From positions 1 through 14,341 of the forward strand of contig JBFXEO010000056.1 of the NCBI GenBank assembly GCA_050180015.1: a stretch of DNA of 14,341 bases, given 5' to 3'. Position 1 is the first letter of the stretch. Every line of letters starts with the position of its first letter. The notes below the pieces were generated by a model that was not told the DNA's origin, searched no databases, and saw only the letters and a list, made by a program, of their open reading frames with translations. Positions 1 to 8,300 of the stretch are shown in pieces. The translations under genes and the position numbers were made by a program. This DNA comes from JBFXEO01 sp050180015. GTDB lineage: Bacteria; Bacteroidota; Bacteroidia; Bacteroidales; Tenuifilaceae.

Positions 1-127
1 AGCCCAAAAAAGAAAACAATGGGAATGCAAAAGTTTGAAAATTGGTATTTAATCGGGTAAGTTGAACATTCTTATACGGTGTATCTAGCGCTTTTATTTT
101 TTATAGTTTTTTATTAACTTGGTTTTT

Positions 128-1105
128 ATGAAAAGTAAACGAAATGTAATACTGCTGATCGAGGACGATGCCGATCTTAAAGAAACCATCTCCGAGTATT
201 TAACCGGAGAAGGGTTTGAGGTTATTTTGGCTGAAAACGGATCGCAGGGCATTCAAAAAGCGATCCAGTACCGGCCAGATGTTATTGTCTGCGACATCAC
301 CATGCCGGGAATAACCGGGTATGAGGTTTTTAACATGCTTCGCCAGATTAACACCACTTCGGTTATACCATTCATTTTCCTGTCGGCCAAAGCATCCCGG
401 GAGGACATCCTGCTGGGCTTACACCTTGGGGCGGACGATTACATACCCAAGCCGTTTGAATTTGGGGATCTGGTAAGAATTGTGAGCAACAGGATAGACA
501 ACCGGAAAAAAATTATCGATGTAAACGATGAGAAGTTCAACGCCCTCTTAAATAACTCGTTTAGCGGTACCATCATTCTGAGCGGGCAGGTTATAGAGCA
601 CGCAAACAGGCAGTTTGCCGATATGCTGGGCTATTGCCAGGAGGAGTTGATCGGGAATAACCTAATCAACTTTGTCCATAAGGACGATATTCGTGCCGTT
701 GCCGATAGCATCTCGAAATGTGAGCAGGGTGCCATAAAAAATTTTGGGATAGCCTTTAAGGCCATTCATAAAAATAATAGCCTTGTAGATATTTACCTTA
801 AGGGTTCTAACGTTGAATTTAAGGGCGAAAAGCGAATTGTTTCCAGCTGTATGAGCGATACATTGGAAAGAATTGATGGTGAAACCATGGGTAAGGAGAA
901 GGGAATGGTTAAATTATCGGAGCGGGAAATAGAAATTCTCACGTTAATTTGCCAAGGACTATCAAATGCCCGCATCGCATCGAAACTTTTTTTGAGCGAG
1001 CGGACAGTTGAGGGACATAGAGCAAGACTGTTCGATAAGACGGGGACAAATAGCGCGGTATCATTAGCTTTGTGGGCCGTTAAGAATAAAATTATTAAGC
1101 TGTAA
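128..1105 (+). CDS. Response regulator, REC-PAS-LuxR (HTH) architecture
   Basis: Cytoplasmic response regulator of 325 residues, predicted to be a phosphorylation-controlled DNA-binding protein. The N-terminal receiver (about 5-125) has the acidic pair E12/D13/D14, phospho-acceptor D56 (motif CDITMPG), switch S86 and K108 (PKPF). A PAS domain follows (about 135-250; ANRQFADMLGY and ELIGNNL are typical), and a LuxR/NarL-type helix-turn-helix closes the protein (about 262-325; LSEREIEIL, SERTVEGHR). A PAS domain between receiver and HTH is uncommon; NarL-type regulators are usually about 210 residues. It could add a ligand or dimerisation input. I chose ATG 128 because the in-frame TTG at 119 adds only MVF before a normal receiver start. 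No Shine-Dalgarno is visible. No partner kinase is adjacent, though the hybrid kinase at 5333 is a candidate. The domain calls are firm; the target genes cannot be seen. Confidence 0.9.
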   Translation: MKSKRNVILLIEDDADLKETISEYLTGEGFEVILAENGSQGIQKAIQYRPDVIVCDITMPGITGYEVFNMLRQINTTSVIPFIFLSAKASREDILLGLHLGADDYIPKPFEFGDLVRIVSNRIDNRKKIIDVNDEKFNALLNNSFSGTIILSGQVIEHANRQFADMLGYCQEELIGNNLINFVHKDDIRAVADSISKCEQGAIKNFGIAFKAIHKNNSLVDIYLKGSNVEFKGEKRIVSSCMSDTLERIDGETMGKEKGMVKLSEREIEILTLICQGLSNARIASKLFLSERTVEGHRARLFDKTGTNSAVSLALWAVKNKIIKL

Positions 1106-1181
1106 TTAGGAATAATTAGGTGGTAGTACGCTACTGAAATGAAGAATGATTTTATATTTTTGAAGGATAATAGCTATTTTA

Positions 1182-1553
1182 ATGGATACTAAGAAGATAC
1201 TTTTGGTAGAGGATTCGCGCATAATCCAGCTGTTGATTCAGACAGTGCTTTCTGACTATGGATGCGAGGTAGAATCTGTAAACGACGGAGAAGAGGCACT
1301 GGGAGCGTTGAGCAAGCATAAACCCGATTTGCTGATTCTGGATATAATGATGCCGGTCATGGACGGTTTTACTTTACTTGAAAAAATAGATAAACCCATT
1401 GGATTTCCAGTTTTGGTGGTGTCGGCCAGGGCCGATTACAATAGCATTGGTAAGGCATTGGAGCTGGGAGCATCCGATTATTTAATTAAACCGTTTAATT
1501 CAACCGATCTGATTAATAAAGTTGATCGTTTGCTAGGAATACAGGTACATTAG
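1182..1553 (+). CDS. Stand-alone receiver (CheY-like) protein
   Basis: A single-domain receiver of 123 residues with no output domain. It shows E10/D11 of the acidic pocket, phospho-acceptor D54 (LDIMMP), switch S81 (VVSARA) and K103 (IKPF), so it should be phosphorylatable. It lies 76 bp after the REC-PAS-LuxR gene on the same strand and may be co-transcribed with it. Single receivers act as CheY-like effectors that bind a target protein, or as phosphate shuttles in phosphorelays. The nearby CheW-like gene and receptor make a chemosensory role possible, but sequence alone cannot separate it from a relay role. ATG 1182 is preceded by an A/T-rich leader without Shine-Dalgarno. Confidence 0.88.
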   Translation: MDTKKILLVEDSRIIQLLIQTVLSDYGCEVESVNDGEEALGALSKHKPDLLILDIMMPVMDGFTLLEKIDKPIGFPVLVVSARADYNSIGKALELGASDYLIKPFNSTDLINKVDRLLGIQVH

Positions 1554-1959
1554 TTTTCGCTATACGGCAATAACAAAATCTAATATTTGTTGCTAATACA
1601 TACACTGCAAGCCTTCCTGATTGCTGCATCAAGGATGTCGGGAGAATATGCCATTCCTCGGTATTGAATTCTCCTGGGGAATATACTGTGGCTCACTTTT
1701 TTGATACTGCGGGAATGCCGAATGATGGTAAAACTGTAAAATTTCGGCAAATACTTACACTTTAAGCTATTCGGGTAAGGTAGTACCACCCTTTTTTACT
1801 CCTACCCATGCGTAATGCAGTGTCAATCAGTATGTAAATATTGATTAACATTAGGTGTTTTTACTTAATCATACAAATGGCGTATTTCCACTCTACAATA
1901 ACTTTTTAGGTCGAGCTAGTTTTACTCTGTCCAACTTCCTATTCTAAAACATCAAGAAA
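1554..1959 (+). other. Intergenic region upstream of the CheW-like/receptor unit
   Basis: About 406 bp with no convincing coding sequence on either strand. It must hold the promoter of the CheW-like gene, but I see no clear TAnnTTTG element. One imperfect dyad is visible: GGAGAAT near 1640 and ATTCTCC about 20 bp later, embedded in further partial repeats of GGAAT/ATTCC. That could fold in RNA, but it is too weak to name. Confidence 0.4.
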
Positions 1960-2376
1960 ATGGTAGCAAAGAGTAGTAGTAAGAGTAGCATTAATACATC
2001 CCTTACATTTAAGGTTGGCAAAGTGCTTTATGCTACCCATACCGATACCGTTCAGAATGTAATATCCAATCCTTCCCGGCACTCAAAAGGTACTATGTAT
2101 CTGGGCAAAACAGATTTGCCTGTTATTGATTTTCGTTCAAAGCTTGGCCCGTTGTTAGATGGGGTTGTCCGGGTAATGTTCATTCGGAATCCCGAAGCAG
2201 AACCAACGCCAACGCTGGCTGGTACATACAAATCCTGCATGGTTCAGGGTATCACAAAAATTGAGGGAAATGCGGCAACGATTCTTGATACAACAACCCT
2301 TCTTTCCGATTTAGGAACAGTTGAAACGCTGGTGTCCAAATCGGAGGTAATTGCTAAACAGGAAACGGCTTATTAA
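1960..2376 (+). CDS. CheW-like coupling protein, shortened and divergent
   Basis: A 138-residue cytoplasmic protein that fits the CheW fold. CheW links chemoreceptors to the CheA kinase. Residues about 14-65 resemble the first CheW half (LTFKVGKVLYATHTDTVQNVI, then DLPVIDFRSKLG, matching the family pattern PVIDLR.K.G). Residues about 91-116 resemble the last strands (VQGITKIEG, ATILDTTTLL). E. coli CheW is 167 residues; by eye, the middle of the second half (the VGIVVD-type strand) is about 15-20 residues shorter here. The usual NLRG before PVIDLR is replaced by YLGKTD, so its conserved Arg is absent. The gene is 23 bp upstream of the receptor on the same strand, which strongly supports the coupling role. 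The start ATG has an A-rich leader (ATCAAGAAA) and no Shine-Dalgarno. Other CheW-domain scaffolds remain possible. Confidence 0.75.
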   Translation: MVAKSSSKSSINTSLTFKVGKVLYATHTDTVQNVISNPSRHSKGTMYLGKTDLPVIDFRSKLGPLLDGVVRVMFIRNPEAEPTPTLAGTYKSCMVQGITKIEGNAATILDTTTLLSDLGTVETLVSKSEVIAKQETAY

Positions 2377-2399
2377 TTAATAACTTAACAACTACTGCT

Positions 2400-4163
2400 A
2401 TGAAACTTAAAGATTTAAAAATCGGAACAAAATTGTCCATCACCTATGGGATTCTGGCATTAATTACACTATTTATTGGGGCTATTGGCTTCTATCAAAT
2501 ATCTGTACTCTCCGAAGGTTTGAAAAACATTAGCTCGAATCGGATTCCAGATTTAACCGACTACTTAAGTTTTAATGTTGAAAGGTTGAATATTAGATCC
2601 CAAACAATTGAAGTATGGGTTTACGAGAACCAGCCCGATGCCCGGAATGAGTATTCGAGAATACTGGAGAATCGTAAAGAGTCTTGGAATCATGTGGATA
2701 AACTGTATGCTTCCATACTATCTAGGCCAAGACAAACCGAGAAAGGCAAAGAACTTATGGCGAGGGTTGCCGATGAATATAAGACGTGGAGAACCGTTTA
2801 TGTTGATTTAGATCATACACTGGAGCAACTCTCCAGAACCACTGCTCCGGAAGAAAAGGCGGCCCTCTTTGTTACCTATTTCGACCTTTATAAAAAAATG
2901 GTTCCAATCTCCAATAAAATGGGTGCTACTTTCGACGAGTTAACATCCAACAATATTGAAAATACAAAGGTAATGACCGAAAAGGATAATAATAATGCGG
3001 CCAGTGCAAGGATTATGATGATATTTGTAACCATTGTAGGTTTGATCCTTTCCGTTGCGTTGGCGTATTTTCTCACCGGAATTGTTGTTAAACCGGTAAA
3101 AAAGGCAGTTAAATTTGCCCAGGAAATTGCTGCCGGCGACCTAACCGTAAAGCTGGACATAGAGCAAAAGGACGAGGTGGGAGTGCTTGCCAGCGCATTA
3201 CAGAATATGGTAAACAAGTTACGCGAAGTTGTTTCTACCGTTATGATTGGTGCCGAGAATATTCTTTCGGCGAGTTCTCAGGTAAGCTCATCGTCACAGG
3301 AAATGTCGCAGGGCTCCAACGAGCAAGCATCGTCAACCGAGGAGGTTTCCAGCTCCATGGAGCAAATGGTGGCCAACATTCAGCAAAATACGGATAACTC
3401 ACAGCAGGCCGAAAGGATTGCACTTATTGGTGCCGAGGGTATTAAAAAGGGAAACCAGGCAGCCAGCAACGCCGTTGTTAGCATGAAGGATATTGCCGAA
3501 AAGGTTAAAATTATCGGCGATATAGCTTTCCAGACGAATATTTTGGCACTGAACGCCGCTGTTGAAGCCGCACGTGCCGGTGATCACGGTAGAGGATTTG
3601 CTGTGGTTGCAGCGGAGGTGCGTAAGTTGGCCGAACGAAGCCGCGTAGCTGCCGACGAAATAGATAGGCTTACCAGAAATGGGGTGAAGGAGGCCGAAGA
3701 TGCAGGGAAACTGCTTAGCGACATAGTTCCTGAAATCGAGAAAACAGCCCGCCTCGTTCAGGAAATTGCTGCCGCGTCGGTGGAGCAACGATCCGGGGCA
3801 GAGCAGATTAACAGCTCTATACAGCAGCTAAATGTTGTGGTACAGCAAAATGCTGCAAGTAGCGAAGAGTTGGCCTCCAGCTCCGAAGAGCTGAGCGGGC
3901 AGGTTGAACAGCTAACGGAGATAGTTTCCTACTTTAAGCTGGATGATGTCCAGTCCGGCAAGGTAAAGCTGCAACAGGTAAGGGCCGCGAGTCTAAGGCA
4001 TTTGAACGCAACGGCTCCGGTAACAAAAACCAGCACCAATGGTAAAACTAACGGGAAGGGTATTAGCATAGAAATGCCCGGCGAATCGGTGGAAAAACCT
4101 GAAAAAGTTAAAAAGGGTAAGGTTTTAATAGTTAATGGCGATGAAGAGTTTGAAAACTTTTAA
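2400..4163 (+). CDS. Methyl-accepting chemotaxis protein (transmembrane chemoreceptor)
   Basis: A 587-residue inner-membrane receptor. TM1 is at about 12-31 and a periplasmic helical-bundle-like sensor at about 34-203. TM2 is at about 205-227, followed by a HAMP domain (about 226-280, with KPVKKAV and the EIAAGDLTVKL start of its second half). The long MCP coiled-coil signalling domain runs from about 280 to 530. Its hairpin tip is canonical (AFQTNILALNAAVEAARAG, GRGFAVVAAEVRKLAERS, about 375-410). Glu/Gln-rich helices on both sides (for example SSTEEVSSSMEQM and SSEELASSSEELS) are where adaptation methylation occurs in this family. A flexible Lys/Gly/Thr-rich tail ends in EFENF, fitting the x-[FWYH]-x-x-[FWYH] CheR/CheB docking pentapeptide. 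The gene follows the CheW-like gene by 23 bp, and a strong hairpin lies downstream. The ligand is unknown. Confidence 0.95.
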   Translation: MKLKDLKIGTKLSITYGILALITLFIGAIGFYQISVLSEGLKNISSNRIPDLTDYLSFNVERLNIRSQTIEVWVYENQPDARNEYSRILENRKESWNHVDKLYASILSRPRQTEKGKELMARVADEYKTWRTVYVDLDHTLEQLSRTTAPEEKAALFVTYFDLYKKMVPISNKMGATFDELTSNNIENTKVMTEKDNNNAASARIMMIFVTIVGLILSVALAYFLTGIVVKPVKKAVKFAQEIAAGDLTVKLDIEQKDEVGVLASALQNMVNKLREVVSTVMIGAENILSASSQVSSSSQEMSQGSNEQASSTEEVSSSMEQMVANIQQNTDNSQQAERIALIGAEGIKKGNQAASNAVVSMKDIAEKVKIIGDIAFQTNILALNAAVEAARAGDHGRGFAVVAAEVRKLAERSRVAADEIDRLTRNGVKEAEDAGKLLSDIVPEIEKTARLVQEIAAASVEQRSGAEQINSSIQQLNVVVQQNAASSEELASSSEELSGQVEQLTEIVSYFKLDDVQSGKVKLQQVRAASLRHLNATAPVTKTSTNGKTNGKGISIEMPGESVEKPEKVKKGKVLIVNGDEEFENF

Positions 4164-4183
4164 CCTTTCATGGTAACAAATTT

Positions 4184-4233
4184 AGGGTGACATATAAAAA
4201 CAAATATTGGAATAACCCATTGTATGTCACCCT
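4184..4233 (+). terminator. Hairpin after the receptor gene, probable terminator
   Basis: A perfect 11-bp inverted repeat (AGGGTGACATA at 4184-4194, TATGTCACCCT at 4223-4233), extendable to about 14 bp with one G-U pair. It starts 20 bp after the receptor stop codon. The loop is long (about 22-28 nt). The downstream sequence becomes T-rich a few bases later (TATATTTTT). The position and stem favour a terminator; the long loop and delayed T-run are atypical. Confidence 0.55.
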
Positions 4234-4752
4234 GCGCTATATTTTTAATGTAATGTTTTTGGTTGTTACGGGTAAATGTGGGCGAATTTATTATTTTGTG
4301 GGAGATATAGGTCTAAAATATTGTATAGATTCTTTCAATAAAATAAGTAAGGTATTCGATAAATAAATTGAGAAACTGTTCTGGAAAGGGGACGGAAAAT
4401 CAGGAGAAGTTGAAGGAATAACCCTGAAAATATTGGGGAACACCGAAAACTACGGGTTATGTTGTATCTATTATTTTTTGATTAATGCTTTCATCCAACG
4501 TATTTCAGCGCCTTGCGGCAGTTTTACAGGATAAAATACTCTGATACCAAAAACAACCCATTGGTTTTCATGAGTTTTCTCCAATTGATGTAACATTTTT
4601 ACGATCTACCGTTGCTTCTGTGCTGACGGGTGTATGTGAGCTATCTGCTACAAAAGGGTTCAAATCAAGGCTGAACAGCTAGCTGTTGGGATGTTTCCGA
4701 ACCGCTATCACGCGGACTTTTCACGATAAAATCTATTTTAACTTATAATGTT
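4234..4752. other. Intergenic region with degraded-looking minus-strand reading frames
   Basis: About 520 bp without a clear gene. On the minus strand, 4471-4596 encodes a 41-residue ORF (ATG to TAA) with a protein-like composition (WVVFGIRVFYPVKLPQ). A second frame (4568-4678) overlaps its 5' part in a different phase, and a third stretch lies around 4270-4395. Together these could be remnants of a decayed gene, or chance. A perfect 14-bp palindrome is at 4674-4687. I recognise no family and see no insertion-sequence ends. Confidence 0.35.
4674..4687. promoter_or_regulatory. Perfect 14-bp palindrome upstream of the second receiver gene
   Basis: AACAGCTAGCTGTT is a perfect palindrome centred about 72 bp upstream of the ATG at 4753. 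Its length and position suit an operator for a dimeric regulator. No second full copy was noticed in the window; the end of the downstream gene carries only the inner AGCTAGCT. Function is inferred from symmetry and position alone. Confidence 0.25.
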
Positions 4753-5121
4753 ATGTGCAAAATACTGATTGTTGATGATGATAGGGAGTATTTGAATTCA
4801 CTTAACGATCTTTTAACGGCTGAGGGACATATTGTTCGTACCTCCAGCAATTCCTGCGATGTTATAGGAATGCTGCATAAAGAAATTTTCGATATTCTCA
4901 TCACCGATATTATTATGCCCGATGTTGACGGGCTCGAAATAATTCACCAGGTTAAGTTTATTTTCCCGGCAATAAAAATAATAGCAATTTCGGGGGGAGG
5001 ATACTTTAGCTCCATAGATTTACTGGTTATGGCAAAGGGGCTGGGGGCCGATATTGTTGTGAGCAAGCCCTTCAACTACCATTCTTTTGCAGATCGGCTA
5101 AACGCGCTGGCAGCTAGCTAA
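4753..5121 (+). CDS. Stand-alone receiver protein
   Basis: A single-domain receiver of 122 residues. The acidic cluster D8-D10 (IVDDD), phospho-acceptor D52 (ITDIIMPD), switch S80 and K105 (SKPF) are all present, so it should accept phosphate. The segment after S80 is glycine-rich (SGGGYFSS). It lies 211 bp upstream of the giant hybrid kinase on the same strand, which makes it a candidate downstream receiver of that kinase; an Hpt domain would normally be needed between them and none is seen here. I chose ATG 4753, which puts the receiver start at residue 3. The ATG five bases earlier is out of frame. No Shine-Dalgarno is visible. Confidence 0.87.
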   Translation: MCKILIVDDDREYLNSLNDLLTAEGHIVRTSSNSCDVIGMLHKEIFDILITDIIMPDVDGLEIIHQVKFIFPAIKIIAISGGGYFSSIDLLVMAKGLGADIVVSKPFNYHSFADRLNALAAS

Positions 5122-5332
5122 AAAAGTAATAGGGTTGAAAACCGGTTAACCCTTTGCACCGCATAGTTTAGGATGAGCTGGAAACACCTTACCGTAGCGC
5201 TTATTTTTTATAGTCAAAAGATATTTAGTGAAAGGAATAAAAAAAGTATTATATTGAGAATATTTCGCGCAGCTGATTCTTATTTTGTGGAAGAATTATT
5301 GAGTAAGATAACACTAAGAGGTTGCCTAAATT

Positions 5333-8300
5333 ATGAAAAGAAAAATAGTCCAACTGTCTGCAAAACACAAAATTATACTAAACTGGATAATTTCTTCGGT
5401 GGTAATTATTATTGGGACTTTAGCCCTGTCATTCTGGGAAAAACGTGAGTATTTACACCATATACAGAATGATTTAAAGGATATTACCTCGTTAAAGGCT
5501 GGGCAGCTGGTTGAATGGCAGAATGAAAGGATTGCCGATGCCGAGATGTTTGCTCAAAGTCCATTTTTTAGAGATGCAATAAATACATGGATGCTTCATC
5601 GGGGAAACGATGGGCTAAAAAACAATATACTCAAGCGCCTCAATCTGATCAACGTAAACGGTAACTACTCCGTTATTTCAATTGTCGATACCAAAGGTAA
5701 ATCTGTTCTGTTTGTTGGCGACTCGTTAAAGCTGCTGGATACTGTAACTACAAAATTTGTAAACAACGCCATTAAGAGCAAAAAAGCTCTTTTTACAAAC
5801 TTTTATCAGTGTCCCAGCCACCGGGCAATCCATATCGATTATATTGCCCCCGTTATAAGTAGGGCCGATTCTGTTTTTGCCGTAATTATCTTTAGGGTTA
5901 ATGCTGCCGAAAAATTATACCCAATAATAGAGCAGTGGCCCTATCCGTTTAAAACAGCCGAAACATTGCTGTTGAGGAAGGCTGCCGATAGTGTACTGGT
6001 ATTAAACACCGCCAAGAACAGCTATTTGTATAAGGTTTCGCTGTCAGAAACCAACAACCCATTCGTTGGGGCTGTAAGTAGCAACTCGGGTTTTTACGAT
6101 GTGAATGATTTTTACAACCAAAGGGGATTTGCCTATGCCGCTTCAGTTCCCGGAACGGATTGGACGCTGGTAACCGTTGTTGATAAACGGGAGTTGAACA
6201 ACAAGCTAATCTATAAGATTTTCATATTCATCCTCATAGCGTTACTTCTAGTTTGGCTACTAGGATTTGGCCTATTTTCCCGCTATTTTAATATTAAAAA
6301 GGCCGAGTACATCAAGCTACTTACCAACGAAAAGAAGCTTAGCCGCTACTACAAGGAGTTCCACACAATACTCTACAGCATTGGCGATGGCGTTATAACC
6401 ACCGATGTATTTGGCAATATTACAATGATGAATTTTGTAGCCGAAATGCTTACAGGATGGTCGGAAGCCGATGCCTTTGGCCGGAGCCTCGATGACGTTT
6501 TTAAAATAGTTAGGCAGGATACCCGTCGAACTGCTGAAAATCCGGTGAAGAATGTTTTAAAGAATGGCATTGTTGTTGGCCTGGCCAATCACACCATACT
6601 CATACATAAAAGCGGGAGAGAAATCCCAATTGCCGATAGTGCTGCCCCAATATTCAACGATTCTAACGAAATTCGTGGAGTTGTACTTGTTTTTCGCGAT
6701 AAAACGGAAGAGCATAAAGCAGAGCTAAAAATTCGGGAAAGCGAGGCGCAACTACGCAGGGCAGAAATTGCCGCCATGACGGGGAACTGGGAAATTCACC
6801 GTAAAACAGGAAATGTCCAGGCCTCCGAGGGCGCATTTAGTATTTATGGCTTCAAGGCTGGTAACCTTACCTTAAAAGATATCCAGAGAGTTCCATTACT
6901 ACAGTACCGCCAAAAGCTGAATGAATCCCTTAAAAATTTGATAGAAAATAGCATTCCCTATAACGTTGAGTTTAAAATACGGTCGGTGGATACCGGAGAA
7001 ATTAAGGACATACATTCCATTGCGGAGTACGACAAGGAACACGATGTGGTATTCGGCGTTATTAGGGACATTACGCAACAAAAAAGACTTGAAAAACGGC
7101 AGCTGCAACTTTTAAATATTATTGACAATAGCCTTAACGAGGTTTATGTTTTTGATGCAAATACGTTGATGTTTGAGTACGCAAACAGGGGGGCACTACT
7201 TAACCTGGGTTACACCTACACCGAAATTATGGCGTTGACGCCAATAGACATCAAGCCCAATTACACCGAAAATTCTTTCAGAAAACTTGCGGAACCGCTG
7301 ATTGAGGGCAGAGAGCAGAAGTTGGTCTTTGAAACAGTTCATAAGCGCAAGAATGGCACTGTGTATGACGTTGAGGTACAGCTTCAATTTTATGAAGACA
7401 ACGATAAAAAAGTATTCTTTGCCATAATCAACGATATAACTAGCCGGAAAATTGTCGAGCAGTCCCTCCTTCAGAGCCAGGAACGCTGGAAAAGTCTGTT
7501 TGACAACAGCCCCAATGCCATTGCAATATATAGGGCGGTTGACAATGGTAACGATTTTGTGTTCACCGATTTTAATCCGACGGCCCAAAATGTAGAACAC
7601 ATTAACCGAGACGAGGTTATAGGTAAGCGTATTAGCGAAGTGTTCTCTGCTGCTAATGAATTGGGATTTTTGAATGTATTCCGAAAAGTATGGGAAACTG
7701 GCATCACGGAGCATCATAATCCAATAATTTATAAGGATAACAGAATTGAGGGGTGGCGTGAAAATATTGTTTACCGTTTAAATACAGAAGAAGTGGTAGC
7801 AATATATAGTGATGTAACTGACAAAATGAGGGCAGAGATTAGGCTGAGGGAGAGCGAAGAGCGATACCGTATGCTGTTTAACAACATGACCCAGGGTTTT
7901 GCCCTGCATGAAATAATTCAGGATGAGCATGGTAATCCGGTTAATTACCGTTTTATAGATGTTAACTCCACTTTCGAGGAATTGACCGGTTTTAAGCGCG
8001 AGGAACTGGTTGGCAAAACAGCACTTGAGCGAATACCCGCTATTGCAGATTATTGGATTGATTTTTATGGTAAAGTTGCATTAACCGGAGAATCAAAAAG
8101 GTTCGAAAGATATTCACGGATAATTAAGAAGTATTTCGATGTATGGGCATTTTGTCCCAGAATAGGGCAATTTGCAATTATACTTTCTGATATTACGGCC
8201 CGAAAAAAAGTAGAGGAACAGGTTCAGAAGTTAACAAAGGGAATTGAACAAAGCCCGGCCGTTGTGCTAATTACCGATATTCGCGGTAATATTGAATATG

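Noticed and set aside
119..127. TTG start extending the first response regulator by three residues
   Set aside because: ATG 128 gives a normal receiver N-terminus; the TTG lacks any ribosome-binding support.
1580..1789. A 69-residue minus-strand ORF in the gap before the CheW-like gene
   Set aside because: No recognisable motif or ribosome-binding context, and its composition does not look like a conserved protein; treated as chance.
4657..4666. GGTTCAAATC, resembling a tRNA T-loop
   Set aside because: The flanking bases do not form a T-stem, and no acceptor or anticodon stem is present.
5131..5153. Hairpin AGGGTTGA/TTAACCCT after the second receiver gene
   Set aside because: The stem is short, includes a G-U pair, and has no T-run on the plus strand; too weak to call a terminator.
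5173..5448. A 91-residue plus-strand ORF before and overlapping the hybrid kinase start
   Set aside because: It overlaps the first 116 bp of the kinase in another frame, has no recognisable motif, and its second half is a shadow of the kinase N-terminus.
7196..7717. A 173-residue minus-strand ORF inside the hybrid kinase
   Set aside because: Antisense to well-supported PAS domains, with no domain signature.
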